Positions 1-8,138 of a stretch of DNA of 64,000 nucleotides are shown piece by piece. The notes beneath the pieces are model-generated. The model made no database searches and was not told the origin of the DNA. It worked only from the letters and a program-made list of their open reading frames with translations. Both the position numbers and the translations under genes were made by a program. Each line of letters starts with the position of its first letter. Positions within the stretch are counted from its first letter, which is position 1. The stretch comes from Aeromonas encheleia (GTDB lineage: Bacteria; Pseudomonadota; Gammaproteobacteria; Enterobacterales; Aeromonadaceae): positions 129,501 to 193,500 of the forward strand of contig NZ_LR134376.1 of the NCBI RefSeq assembly GCF_900637545.1, written 5' to 3'.

Positions 1-1
1 G

Positions 2-325
2 CTGAGCGCGCTGCAACTGGATGACAGCCAGCTGGCCTCTTACTCCCTCAAGTTCAGGCAGAGCAGCAAGCTGAGCCAGGCCTATCAGGGGGCTCACTCG
101 CTGCAGGAGAGCCTGAAGCCGCTGGCGGACTATCTGCCCCTGCTGGGCCAGTGGCAGCGAGGGGCCGATGCCGCGCTGCCTGCTTCCTCCCAGCAGGCGC
201 TGACGCCGGCGGTGCTGGCGGCGCGGGGTCAGACCGATCCGGCCCAGAGTGCGGGCTTTGTCGGCTTCAATCAGCGGATGCTGGAGGCCATGAGACTGCT
301 CGGCCAGCAGATGGCGACGAGCTAG
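2..325 (+). CDS. C-terminal part of an unrecognised protein
   Basis: The frame is open from the window edge to a TAG stop and gives about 107 residues rich in Leu, Gln, Ala and Ser (for example LSALQLDDSQLASYS near the start and MLEAMRLLGQQMATS at the end). The composition suggests amphipathic helices. I do not recognise a family. The real start lies upstream of the window. A hairpin followed by a T-rich stretch at 364-402 probably ends its transcript. Confidence 0.55.
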   Translation: MSALQLDDSQLASYSLKFRQSSKLSQAYQGAHSLQESLKPLADYLPLLGQWQRGADAALPASSQQALTPAVLAARGQTDPAQSAGFVGFNQRMLEAMRLLGQQMATS

Positions 326-363
326 CCTGGCGCCATCGGCCCTGCCGACCCTGGGTACGGGTC

Positions 364-402
364 GTTTGCCAGTCCGGGCCCGGGCTGGCAAACTGCCCTT
401 TT
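364..402 (+). terminator. Rho-independent terminator after the partial gene
   Basis: GTTTGCCAG (364-372) pairs perfectly with CTGGCAAAC (385-393) and the loop itself is GC-rich. TTTT follows at 399-402. It lies between the first stop codon and the ATG at 421. Confidence 0.5.
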
Positions 403-420
403 CTCCAGCCAGAAGATGCC

Positions 421-954
421 ATGAACCCCAAGAAACCGAGAGACAAGCGCGAGCTCTGCTACCCCTTCATCTTCGAGACTCAGTTCCAGTGCGACTACGA
501 GATCGCCACCGACGAGCTCTGCTGTCAGGTGGGGGCCGTGCTGGCGCAGCTGGCACCCAAGGCCGATACCGAGGCCATGCTGGCCGATCTGGGGGCCCTG
601 CAGCGGCTCATCTACAACCTCAACGGCTCGGTGCGCGGCAAGCTGGGGATCTTCGAGGCGGATCTGGACTGGTTGAAGGGGCGTTACGATCACTACAACG
701 AGGCGAGTCGTGGCCGGGTCACCGGCTTCGTGCTGCCCCAGGGGCCGCAACCCATCCCCACCCTGCATCTGTGCCGTTGCGGCAGCAAGAAGGTGGTGCG
801 GCTGCTGGTGCGACTGGAGGAGAGCGGCGTGCGCTTCGATCCCATCCTCTACCGCTTCGCCAACCTGCTCGCGAACTTCTTCTTCGTGCTGACCGTCTAC
901 CTCAAGCAGGCCTGGGACGTGCCGGAAGTACCCTACGTCAGCATCAACTACTGA
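421..954 (+). CDS. Cobalamin adenosyltransferase-like protein
   Basis: The 177-aa product resembles the PduO/CobA2-type ATP:cob(I)alamin adenosyltransferase fold: DELCCQVGAVLAQLA, an LQRLIYNLN helix, FVLPQG, then LHLCRCGSKKVVRLL and YRFANLLANFFFVLTVYLKQ match the helical core order of that family. The usual N-terminal Gly-rich ATP-binding segment (KxGDxGxT) is absent; the protein begins MNPKKPRDKRELCYPF. It may therefore be a divergent or non-catalytic member. The ATG at 421 is chosen because the longer upstream reading frame is low-complexity and overlaps the preceding gene and its terminator. A strong terminator follows at 970-999. Confidence 0.6.
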   Translation: MNPKKPRDKRELCYPFIFETQFQCDYEIATDELCCQVGAVLAQLAPKADTEAMLADLGALQRLIYNLNGSVRGKLGIFEADLDWLKGRYDHYNEASRGRVTGFVLPQGPQPIPTLHLCRCGSKKVVRLLVRLEESGVRFDPILYRFANLLANFFFVLTVYLKQAWDVPEVPYVSINY

Positions 955-969
955 GCCTGAGCGCCAACA

Positions 970-999
970 AAAACCGGAGCATCTGCTCCGGTTTTTTTT
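970..999 (+). terminator. Rho-independent terminator, probably bidirectional
   Basis: AACCGGAGCA and TGCTCCGGTT form a 10-bp stem with a 2-nt loop, with A-rich sequence before and T8 after. It sits between the convergent ends of the plus-strand gene at 421-954 and malZ. Confidence 0.85.
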
Positions 1000-1002
1000 A
1001 TC

Positions 1003-2832
1003 TCAGCTCGAGAGCAGCACCCTGGCCGAGTTGGCCGGGATGGTGAGTTGCAGCTGGCCCTGCACCACCTCGAACTTGTCGCCGTTGAAGGCGTCGGTGA
1101 AGCGGCTGGCGGGGCTGGCGGTCTGCCACAGGGGCAGGCTGATGGTGCGCGGTTCGGTGGGGTGGCGGTTGCAGGCCACCACCACCTGATCGCTCTGCAG
1201 GGTGCGGACGAACACATAGCTGTGGGGGCCGGCGTAGAGGGTCTGGATGTCCCCCCGGCGCAGGGCGGGCCGCTGCTTGCGCAGCTGGATCAGGCGCCGA
1301 TAGTGATCGTGCAGCACATGATCCCAGTCGGTGGTCTCCCAGGGGAAGCAGCGCCGGCAGTCCGGATCGTTGCCACCGGAGAGGCCCACCTCGTCGCCGT
1401 AGTAGATGGACGGTACGCCTATGTAGGTGAGCAGCAGGGTGGCAGCCAGCCGCATGCGCTGCTTGTCCTCCCCCAGCAGGTGGAGGAAGCGGGCGGTGTC
1501 GTGGCTGTCCAGCAGGTTGAACTGGGCCAGCTGGTTCTTGAACGGGATGTGGGCCCGCGCCAGCTTGAGCCAGCTGTCCAGCTCCTCGGCGCTGATCCTG
1601 ATGGGGTGATAGGCGATGTCCTGCGCCGCCAGGAAGGCGCGAATGGGGTGGGCGAAGCCGTAGTAGTTCATGGCGCCGTCCTCCTGATCCCCCTGCAGCC
1701 ACTGGCTCGCCTCGAAGAAGTGCTCGCCGAGCACGTAAGCGTCCGGGTTCTCCTGCTTCACTGCGCCGCGAATGGCGCGCACGTGGCCGCGGTTGCCCAT
1801 GGCCGTGCCACGTTCCCCCAGCATGTGGATGACGTCGAAGCGCCAGCCGTCGATCTGGTAGGGGGTGCGCATCCAGTAGCGCAGGATGGCGTTGTCGGCG
1901 CGATAGACGGCGTCCTGCACCTGGGCGCTGGCGAAGTCGAGCTTGGGCAGGCTGCGGATCCCCTTCCAGCTGACGTAATCCCCCTCCTGATCGAAGGTGT
2001 AGAAGCTGCGCCAGGGGGAATCCGGGTTGCTCTTGGCCCCCAGCGGCGGGCAGAACCAGGGGTGTTCGGTCGAGGTGTGGTTGACCACGGCATCCAGGAT
2101 GATCCTCATGCCGCGCTGATGCAGGTTGCGGGTCAGCTCGGCGAACTGGGCATTGCTGCCGAGGTGCGGGTCGACGCCGTAGTAGTCCTGGGTGTCGTAC
2201 TTGTGGTTGCTCGGCGAGTCGAAGATGGGGTTGAGGTAGAGCGCCGTGATGCCGAGGGACTGCAGGTAGTGCAGCTTGGCATCGATGCCCGCCAGATCGC
2301 CGCCGTAGAATTCACAGGCGGCATGGCCCTCCTCGTGCCGGCTGACCGGCTCTCCCCAGGCCTTGCTGATGACGGCCTTGCCCCGGTATTCGTACTCGTG
2401 ATGACGCACGCTGAGGGAGGGGTCGCCGTTGCAGAAGCGGTCGGGGAAGATCTGGTAGAACACCTGATCCTGTACCCAGGCCGGCGGCTGATGCAGGCTG
2501 TTGAAGCGAAAATGCTGCTCGCGCGGCGGCATGGCGGCGCTGACACCGGCCCCGTGCAGCCACCACTGCTGCTCATCGGTGAGGCACTTGAAGCAGTAGA
2601 GGTGGATGTCCTGCCCCCTGGCCAGCGGCAGCTCGACCTGCCAGACCTGCAGCCGATCCCGGGTCGAGACCGGGGTCATGGCCAGCAGGTACTCCTCGTT
2701 GTCCGGCTCGTGGCGCAGCCACACCTCCCGGATCGGGCTGTCCAGCTCGCTGAACAGGGTGAGCAACAGGGCATCGGCACGCTCTTTGAACCAGGGTGCC
2801 ACCTGGGGGTGAAACAGGAAGGGAGGAGTCAT
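1003..2832 (-). CDS. malZ: Maltodextrin glucosidase
   Basis: Cytoplasmic GH13 enzyme that removes glucose from the reducing end of short maltodextrins. The 609-aa length matches E. coli MalZ (about 605). There is an N-terminal beta domain (about 1-115), then the (beta/alpha)8 barrel beginning WVQDQVFYQIFPDRF. Expected catalytic residues are D333 (GWRFD), E370 (LGEHFF) and D445 (LLDSHD), and DAVVNH at about 247-252 is the first conserved GH13 region. The start codon lies close to a second ATG-like stretch without a strong ribosome site, so the exact start is less certain than the identity. No mal operon genes are adjacent. Confidence 0.93.
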   Translation of the reverse strand: MTPPFLFHPQVAPWFKERADALLLTLFSELDSPIREVWLRHEPDNEEYLLAMTPVSTRDRLQVWQVELPLARGQDIHLYCFKCLTDEQQWWLHGAGVSAAMPPREQHFRFNSLHQPPAWVQDQVFYQIFPDRFCNGDPSLSVRHHEYEYRGKAVISKAWGEPVSRHEEGHAACEFYGGDLAGIDAKLHYLQSLGITALYLNPIFDSPSNHKYDTQDYYGVDPHLGSNAQFAELTRNLHQRGMRIILDAVVNHTSTEHPWFCPPLGAKSNPDSPWRSFYTFDQEGDYVSWKGIRSLPKLDFASAQVQDAVYRADNAILRYWMRTPYQIDGWRFDVIHMLGERGTAMGNRGHVRAIRGAVKQENPDAYVLGEHFFEASQWLQGDQEDGAMNYYGFAHPIRAFLAAQDIAYHPIRISAEELDSWLKLARAHIPFKNQLAQFNLLDSHDTARFLHLLGEDKQRMRLAATLLLTYIGVPSIYYGDEVGLSGGNDPDCRRCFPWETTDWDHVLHDHYRRLIQLRKQRPALRRGDIQTLYAGPHSYVFVRTLQSDQVVVACNRHPTEPRTISLPLWQTASPASRFTDAFNGDKFEVVQGQLQLTIPANSARVLLSS

Positions 2833-2837
2833 GATGT

Positions 2838-2893
2838 CTACTGCGTCAGAAGGTCGGCGAGGGCCATATTACTACCCTGTTCGTGAAGTTGTG
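2838..2893 (-). pseudogene. Decayed duplicate of the 3' end of the HDOD gene
   Basis: Read on the minus strand, this stretch encodes QLHEQGSNMALADLLTQ and a TAG stop. The intact HDOD gene ends QLHEQGNALADLLTQ and TAG. The plus-strand DNA from 2837 and from 2952 is clearly alignable, with a 3-nt indel. No start or upstream domain remains. The copy lies between the stop of the HDOD gene and the start of malZ. Confidence 0.8.
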
Positions 2894-2901
2894 GGTGTTG
2901 A

Positions 2902-2941
2902 CCGACCAGAGTGAGACGGGGATCGGACCCGCTCTGGTCGG
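2902..2941. other. 10-bp inverted repeat between malZ and the HDOD gene
   Basis: CCGACCAGAG (2902-2911) and CTCTGGTCGG (2932-2941) are perfect inverted repeats around a 20-nt loop. There is no T-run, so this is either an operator-type dyad or a weak RNA hairpin. It separates the decayed duplicate from the intact HDOD gene end. Confidence 0.5.
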
Positions 2942-2952
2942 CCACCGTGGAT

Positions 2953-3783
2953 CTACTGGGTCAGCAAGTCGGCGAGGGCATTGCCCTGTTCATGGAGCTG
3001 TTCGAGCTGGTCCGCCAGGGTGCTGGGATCCAGCCCGAGCTGGTCGGCGAGCGGCGTGGGGAAGCGGGCTATGATGGCCTGGGCCGGCACCCCGGCATGC
3101 CAGGCGAAGGAGACGAAGACGGCGAGCCGGATCAGCACCGCCTCCTTGCTGACCGGCTGATAGGAGAGCGGGTCCAGCTGCTGGGAGATGGCGTCGACGA
3201 AGGATGCCGACAGGTTCCAGCGCCGCGCCAGCTCGGCGCCGAGCTGGGCGTAGTCGTAGCCCAGCATCTCCCGCTGGGCCTCGACCCGGCTGCTGCCCTT
3301 CTCGATGGCCAGGCTGATGAGCTCGGCCTCCTCCGGCAGGGTGCTCTGGATGAGCAGTTCGCCGATGTTGTGGATCAGCGCGCAGGTGAAGGCGGTCTCC
3401 GCATCCACCACCTTGGTCTGCAGGGCCAGGGTGCGGGCTATGGTGGCGACCTGGAAGGTCTGGGTCCAGAAGCGGTTCTTGTCGAAGCTGGGGGGGGCCT
3501 TGAAGCTGCTGATGATGCCGGAGGCGACCACCACGGAGCGCAGCCGGTTGAAGCCGAGCCGGATCACCGCCTGCTCGATGGAGGTGACCTCGTTGCCCCG
3601 GCGCAGGGCGGCCGAGTTGGCCATTCGCAGCACCTTGACGCTGATGACCTGGTCCATGGCGATCTTGGCCGCGATCTCGTCGATGCGGGCATTCTCGTCG
3701 CTGAAACTCAGCATCAGTTCGTGCAGTAGCTGCGGGATTGTGGGCAGTTGCTTGATCTTGCCAAACAGGCGATCCATCGACAT
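2953..3783 (-). CDS. HDOD-domain protein
   Basis: The product is a stand-alone HDOD domain, a degenerate HD-type helical fold used in bacterial signalling. LPTIPQLLHELM opens the domain, followed by IAMDQVISVKVLRMANSA and IRLGFNRLRSVVVAS, which are classic HDOD segments. CALIHNIGELL replaces a true HD motif, so no phosphohydrolase activity is expected. I place the start at the ATG of MSMDRLFGK, with GGAGG about 11 nt upstream; in-frame starts at 3801 (ATG) and 3828 (GTG) are also possible. It has no operon partner of related function. Confidence 0.82.
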   Translation of the reverse strand: MSMDRLFGKIKQLPTIPQLLHELMLSFSDENARIDEIAAKIAMDQVISVKVLRMANSAALRRGNEVTSIEQAVIRLGFNRLRSVVVASGIISSFKAPPSFDKNRFWTQTFQVATIARTLALQTKVVDAETAFTCALIHNIGELLIQSTLPEEAELISLAIEKGSSRVEAQREMLGYDYAQLGAELARRWNLSASFVDAISQQLDPLSYQPVSKEAVLIRLAVFVSFAWHAGVPAQAIIARFPTPLADQLGLDPSTLADQLEQLHEQGNALADLLTQ

Positions 3784-3870
3784 GGCTGAGGCAGCCTCCA
3801 TTGCGAACAGTGCCTCATAGTGTGCCACAGGCTGGCCAGTTGTTCCTGTCGGCGAGTGGTTTTGTGAGCC

Positions 3871-4290
3871 CTAGTACACCCAATCGCGCAGCTGGTATTC
3901 CAAACGGTGCCGTTTCCCCTGCAGGATCAGGGTCTGGGGAGTCCCGCTCAGGCTGGCTCCCTCCATCAGGGTAACGATGACCGCCTGCTCTATGCTGTCG
4001 AGCTGGGGCTGGCAGGCCATGGCCGTGCTGCCGAGGCTGGTGACCCAGAATCTGTTGCCCTCGAGGTGGCCCTGGCCGAAGTAGCGGTTGCAACCGGCGA
4101 TGCCGTTGACGGTGAAGTGCTCACCTATCTCGATATCGGGCGGGTTGATGCGGGCGCTGGCGATGGGCTGACCATCCAGCTTGTCGAGCACCCAGTGGTG
4201 GTGCTGCAGATCTTGCTGGACGAAGACGGGAGTACTGCTGCAGGCGCTGAGCAGAAGCAGGGCGAGCAGCAGTAGCAGAAATCTGGGCAT
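3871..4290 (-). CDS. META-domain (HslJ-like) lipoprotein
   Basis: This 139-aa protein starts MPRFLLLLLALLLLSACSS, a lipoprotein signal with lipobox LSAC and Cys17 as the acylated residue. A single META domain follows: WVLDKLDGQPI, then VNGIAGCNRYFG and LGSTAMACQPQ, the signature of HslJ-type proteins linked to heat-shock and novobiocin tolerance. It is predicted to sit in the outer membrane facing the periplasm. The start at 4290 has GGAG 8 nt upstream. The longer in-frame extension to 4635 is rejected because it reads through the decayed yegD copy. Confidence 0.85.
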   Translation of the reverse strand: MPRFLLLLLALLLLSACSSTPVFVQQDLQHHHWVLDKLDGQPIASARINPPDIEIGEHFTVNGIAGCNRYFGQGHLEGNRFWVTSLGSTAMACQPQLDSIEQAVIVTLMEGASLSGTPQTLILQGKRHRLEYQLRDWVY

Positions 4291-4466
4291 CGAAGGGGCT
4301 CCGGTGATGGGAGCGACAAGCATACCCTCGGCGCCGCCTGCGGGGCAGGGCGGCGGAGGGGGAGCCCGACTGCTTCTGTCGCCCTCATGGGCGGGGGGGT
4401 GTCGGCAAATGGCAACACTCGGTCCGGCTGAGCCTCGAATCCGGCAGCAGGGGCCCCAGCGGGCCC

Positions 4467-4560
4467 TCAGTTGGCGAACCGCCGCTCGGCATGACGGGCG
4501 AGGCCCGCGACCACCGAACCGACGTCTCCCCCTTCCAGCGCGTATGACAGGCAACTGCTG
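4467..4560 (-). pseudogene. Decayed duplicate of the 3' end of yegD
   Basis: On the minus strand this encodes LEGGDVGSVVAGLARHAERR then FAN and a TGA stop. The intact yegD gene ends LEGGDDFGSVAAGLARYAER then LFAN. An extra base upstream (near the QLPVIR codons) breaks the frame. The DNA from about 4466 aligns with that from about 4572 over roughly 90 bp. It lies directly downstream of the yegD stop. Confidence 0.85.
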
Positions 4561-4573
4561 GAGGGCAGACTCG

Positions 4574-5935
4574 TTAGTTGGCGAACAGCCGCTCGGCGTA
4601 ACGGGCGAGCCCCGCGGCCACCGAGCCGAAGTCATCCCCCCCTTCCAGCGGTATGGTTGGCAGTTTTTGGCGGATGAAGGCGGCGATCAGCGGCGAACGG
4701 GCGCTGCCGCCGGTGACGAAGATCCGATCCGGCTGCACGCCGGCGGCGGCAATGGCCTGATCCATCAGCTCGCCGATCTTCTCCAGCAAGGGCGCCGAGG
4801 CGCTGGCCAGCTGCTCGCGGCTGAGTTCCGCTTCCAGCCCCTTCTCCAGCTCGCTCAGGGATTGCTGATTGAGCTGGTGGTCGGACAGCGCGATCTTGCC
4901 CTGCTCGGCGCGCCACACCAGCTGGTGGCTCAGCTTGTGGGCGCGCAGGCAGGCGAGCCGCGCCAGCTTGCTGCCAGGCTGGCTGTCGAGCTGCAAGTCC
5001 TGCAGCTGGCGGGCGGTATCCAGGCTGTAGAAGCGGCTCTGGGCGCTGACGTCGTTGATGGCGGCCGCATCCCAGAACAGCGGATGGGGCAGCGGCTTGC
5101 CGGTCTTGAGGGTCTCGTGCATGCCGAGCAGCGGCATCATGCCCTCCACCGTCAGGCGGATGTCGAAGTCGTTGCCACCGACCCGCTGGCCGCTGTGGCC
5201 GAGCAGGTCGCCGCTGCGATCCAGCCGATCGCGATGGCTGGGGCCCATGCGCAGCATGGAGCAGTCGGTGGTGCCGCCGCCGATGTCCACCACCAGCACC
5301 ACGGCATCCTCGCTGAGGCGGGCCTCGAACTCGAAGCCGGCCGCCACCGGCTCATAGAGAAACTCCACCTGCTCGAAGCCGGCCAGTCGGGCCGCCTCGG
5401 TCAGGATGGCGATGGCCTGGCGGTTGCTCTCCTCCCCCGCCAGCCCCTGGAAGTTGACCGGGCGGCCGATCACGGCGCCGCGCACCGGTTGGCCGAGCTG
5501 CTGCTCCGCCTCCTCGCGGACCCGCAGCATCATGGCGCAGACGATGTCCTCGAACAGGGCGATCTGGGGGGCCTTGAGGCCGTAGGCGCCGAGGAAGGAC
5601 TTCGGCGACTTGATGTAGTAGCCGTCGTCCGGCTCCTCCAGGTAGCGCTCCAGCGCCGCATTGCCGAAGCTGAGCTCGTCGATGAGCCCCTCCTCGCGCA
5701 TCTGGCGCCGTACCGCCTGGGCCCGGGTCACCACGGGGCCGCGCAGCTTGAGGTACTCGGTCTGCCGGGCAGGGGTCAGCCGTTCGGCCAACAGGCCGGC
5801 GATGGCATCCCTGTGGGGGGCGTGCAGGGTGGAGGGGAGGTAGCGGGAGCCTGACAGGGTCAGCAGCCGGGGGCTGCCTTGTTCCATCACGGCAACGGCG
5901 CAGTTGGAGGTACCGTAATCAAATCCGATAAACAT
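4574..5935 (-). CDS. yegD: YegD-type Hsp70 family chaperone
   Basis: A 453-aa Hsp70-like protein with only the actin-like ATPase part, as in E. coli YegD (450 aa). The phosphate-1 loop is FDYGTSNCAVAV at the N terminus, the phosphate-2 loop is VVDIGGGTTDCSML near residue 220, and the adenosine-binding motif is IFVTGGSARSPLI near residue 410. The peptide-binding domain and C-terminal lid of DnaK are absent. The ATG at 5935 starts MFIGFDYG, as expected. Its substrate is not known in the family. A degenerate copy of its last 30 codons lies just downstream. Confidence 0.9.
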   Translation of the reverse strand: MFIGFDYGTSNCAVAVMEQGSPRLLTLSGSRYLPSTLHAPHRDAIAGLLAERLTPARQTEYLKLRGPVVTRAQAVRRQMREEGLIDELSFGNAALERYLEEPDDGYYIKSPKSFLGAYGLKAPQIALFEDIVCAMMLRVREEAEQQLGQPVRGAVIGRPVNFQGLAGEESNRQAIAILTEAARLAGFEQVEFLYEPVAAGFEFEARLSEDAVVLVVDIGGGTTDCSMLRMGPSHRDRLDRSGDLLGHSGQRVGGNDFDIRLTVEGMMPLLGMHETLKTGKPLPHPLFWDAAAINDVSAQSRFYSLDTARQLQDLQLDSQPGSKLARLACLRAHKLSHQLVWRAEQGKIALSDHQLNQQSLSELEKGLEAELSREQLASASAPLLEKIGELMDQAIAAAGVQPDRIFVTGGSARSPLIAAFIRQKLPTIPLEGGDDFGSVAAGLARYAERLFAN

Positions 5936-5982
5936 GGGCGGCCAGGCTCCTGCATAAAAAAGGGCTGGTAGCCTACCCGAAG

Positions 5983-6006
5983 GCGCCGGGTCTCACAACC
6001 CGGCGC
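5983..6006. other. Hairpin downstream of ldhA
   Basis: GCGCCGGGT (5983-5991) and ACCCGGCGC (5998-6006) form a perfect 9-bp stem with a 6-nt loop between ldhA and yegD. There is no T-run on the minus strand, so it is at best a weak or Rho-assisted terminator. Confidence 0.45.
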
Positions 6007-6037
6007 GCCTGAATGACGGACTAAATGCGAGGAATGC

Positions 6038-7027
6038 TTACTCCACCTCGTTGTCGCTGCGGCCCTGCTGCTCGATGGCCTGGACGTTGCTGAGGGTGGT
6101 ATCGGCGATGGCGTGCAGCGCCTCCCGGGTCAGGAAGGCCTGGTGACCGGTGAACAGCACGTTGTGGCAGGCGGAGAGGCGACGGAACACATCGTCGGTG
6201 ATCACCTCGTTGGACTTGTCGGAGAAGAAGAGATCTTCCTCCTCCTCGTATACGTCCAGCCCCAGGGCGCCGATGCGGGCGGTCTTGAGCGCCTCGATGG
6301 CGGCGTTGGAGTCGAGCAGGCCGCCGCGGCTGGTGTTGATGATCATCACCCCGTCCTTCATCTTGGCGAAGGCCTCCTTGTTCAGCAGGTGATAGTTCTC
6401 CTTGAACAGCGGGCAGTGCAGGCTGATGACGTCGGACTGGCGGAACAGGGTGTCGAGATCCACGTACTCGGCGCCGAGATCCAGCGCGGCCTGATTCGGA
6501 TAGGGGTCGCTCACCAGCAGGCGCATGCCGAAGCCCTTGAGGATGCGCAGGGTGGCGATGCCTATCTTGCCGGTGCCGACGATGCCGGCGGTGCGGCCGT
6601 GCATGTTGAAGCCGACCAGCCCTTCCAGCGAGAAGTTGGCGTCGCGGGTGCGCTGGTAGGCCTTATGGATGCGGCGGTTGAGGGTCATCATCAGGCCGAC
6701 CGCGTGCTCGGCCACTGCCTCCGGGGAGTAGGCGGGCACCCGCACCACCTTGAGCCCCAGCTCCTTGGCGGCGACCAGATCCACGTTGTTGTAACCGGCG
6801 CAGCGCAGGGCGATCACCTTGGTGCCGTTGGCGGCCAGTTCGGTCAGCACCGCCCGGTCGGCGTCATCGTTGACGAACAGGCAGACCACGGGGAAGTGGT
6901 GGGCGAGGCGGGCGGTCTTGGCTTCCAGCCGTACGTCGAAGAACTCCAGCTCGAAGCCGTACTGGCTGTTGGCCTGATTGAAGTGTTCCTTGTCATAGCT
7001 CTTGGTACTGAAAACGGCGACTTTCAT
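6038..7027 (-). CDS. ldhA: Fermentative D-lactate dehydrogenase
   Basis: A cytoplasmic NADH-dependent enzyme that reduces pyruvate to D-lactate; 329 aa, the same length as E. coli LdhA. It belongs to the D-2-hydroxyacid dehydrogenase family: the NAD-binding GIVGTGKIG is at about 148-156, the catalytic Arg is R234 in NTSRGG, the acidic partner is in VYEEEED (about 261-264) and the catalytic His is H295 in TGHQAF. YNNVDL and YSPEAVAEHA are typical substrate-domain segments. It has its own upstream spacer from creA and appears monocistronic. Confidence 0.93.
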   Translation of the reverse strand: MKVAVFSTKSYDKEHFNQANSQYGFELEFFDVRLEAKTARLAHHFPVVCLFVNDDADRAVLTELAANGTKVIALRCAGYNNVDLVAAKELGLKVVRVPAYSPEAVAEHAVGLMMTLNRRIHKAYQRTRDANFSLEGLVGFNMHGRTAGIVGTGKIGIATLRILKGFGMRLLVSDPYPNQAALDLGAEYVDLDTLFRQSDVISLHCPLFKENYHLLNKEAFAKMKDGVMIINTSRGGLLDSNAAIEALKTARIGALGLDVYEEEEDLFFSDKSNEVITDDVFRRLSACHNVLFTGHQAFLTREALHAIADTTLSNVQAIEQQGRSDNEVE

Positions 7028-7104
7028 GATGCGCTCTCCGCAGATATCGATGTAGTTAAATTACAACAGCTTGAGGTGTTGAGCACGGGATAAATGGTGG
7101 GGGA

Positions 7105-7569
7105 TCAGCCCCAGGGCATGATGGGAACCGCACTCACCGCGCTCTTGTAAGAACCATCTACCAATTTGGTGCTGTAAGTCAGGTAGACCAGGGCGTTGCG
7201 CTTTTTGTCGTAAAAACGCACCACTTTCTGCTCCTTGAACACCAGGGAGGTGCTGACATCGAACACCTCTTCCCCCGCCTTCAACTTGGCGGGCAGGGTG
7301 ATGGGGCCAATCTGGTGGCATGAGAGGGAGGCATGGGAGGGATCCTCCGCCAGCCCCAGCCCGCCCTTGACGCCGCCGGTCTTGGGGCGCGCCAGATAGC
7401 AGGCGACGCCATCGATGCGGGGATCGTCGAACGCCTCCACCAGGATCTTGTGGTTGGGGCCGACCAGCTTGAAGGCGGTGCTCACCTCGCCGACGGGGTC
7501 GGCCTTGTCCGCGAGGGCGGGGCCGGCGAGCAGGGCGACGAGCAGCAGCAGGGGATGACGGTACGACAT
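7105..7569 (-). CDS. creA: CreA family protein
   Basis: A 154-aa protein with an N-terminal signal peptide (MSYRHPLLLLVALLAGPALA, cleavage after ALA) and a CreA domain: VGEVSTAF, VEAFDDPRIDGVACYL, GGVKGGLGLAEDPS and VFKEQKVVRFYD are conserved in this family. CreA is periplasmic and its function is unknown. The usual creBCD genes are not present here. It follows the membrane protein at 7586-8035 with a 16-bp gap, so the two may be co-transcribed. Confidence 0.88.
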   Translation of the reverse strand: MSYRHPLLLLVALLAGPALADKADPVGEVSTAFKLVGPNHKILVEAFDDPRIDGVACYLARPKTGGVKGGLGLAEDPSHASLSCHQIGPITLPAKLKAGEEVFDVSTSLVFKEQKVVRFYDKKRNALVYLTYSTKLVDGSYKSAVSAVPIMPWG

Positions 7570-7585
7570 TGAGACTCCTCCCGGC

Positions 7586-8035
7586 CTATCGGTAAGACAG
7601 GCCCAAACGACTGTAGAGACTGGCCAGCACCCAGGCGGGGCCGATCAGCAAGAATTGCAGGTCGGCGAGGAAGGAGGGGCGCTTGCCCTCGATCCGGTGG
7701 CCGACAAACTGGGCTATCCAGAGCAGCACGAACGCGACCAGCGCCGGCAGCAGCAGGGGCCCCTGCCACAGGGCGCAGGCCACCAGCCCCAGCGCGGTGA
7801 ACCCTGCCATGCCCCAGAACAGGGGGCGTGACAGGCGCAGGTAGAACAGCAGCACCGGGATGGCCGCCAGTATTGCCCAGTTGAGCCCGAATGGCAGGGG
7901 CCCCCTCGGCAGGCACCAGAGCAGGGCGAGCCCGCACAGGTAGATGCCGGGGACCGCCACCTTGTGGATCGCCACATTGGTGGGGTGGCGGTGGCTCTGG
8001 CCATAGTCGCCGAACCAGTCATCGAGTCGTTTCAT
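7586..8035 (-). CDS. Mpo1-like (DUF962) membrane protein
   Basis: A 149-aa protein of the DUF962/Mpo1 family. It starts MKRLDDWFGDYGQSHRHPTN, with the conserved HxxPTNxxIH, and ends with GHRIEGKRPSFLADLQFLLI and GPAWV, also diagnostic. Four hydrophobic segments lie between. Yeast Mpo1 is an Fe(II)-dependent dioxygenase in fatty acid alpha-oxidation, and the conserved His residues would be the metal ligands; activity in bacteria is inferred only. AGGGAGG just before the ATG at 8035 fixes the start. Confidence 0.85.
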   Translation of the reverse strand: MKRLDDWFGDYGQSHRHPTNVAIHKVAVPGIYLCGLALLWCLPRGPLPFGLNWAILAAIPVLLFYLRLSRPLFWGMAGFTALGLVACALWQGPLLLPALVAFVLLWIAQFVGHRIEGKRPSFLADLQFLLIGPAWVLASLYSRLGLSYR

Positions 8036-8138
8036 GGCACCTCCCTGGTGCTGTAAGTGAAACTCATGGCCCACCTCTCCCTGGCGGGCACCAGATCTGT
8101 AGTGGCCTCATGGGGCCCCAGGCTGTGATCGTGCTGCC

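Noticed and set aside
1048-2886. Long plus-strand reading frame of 612 codons opposite malZ
   Set aside because: It is antisense to a certain GH13 gene, has low-complexity Val/Ala/Gly-rich composition and matches no family. GC-rich genes routinely leave such frames open.
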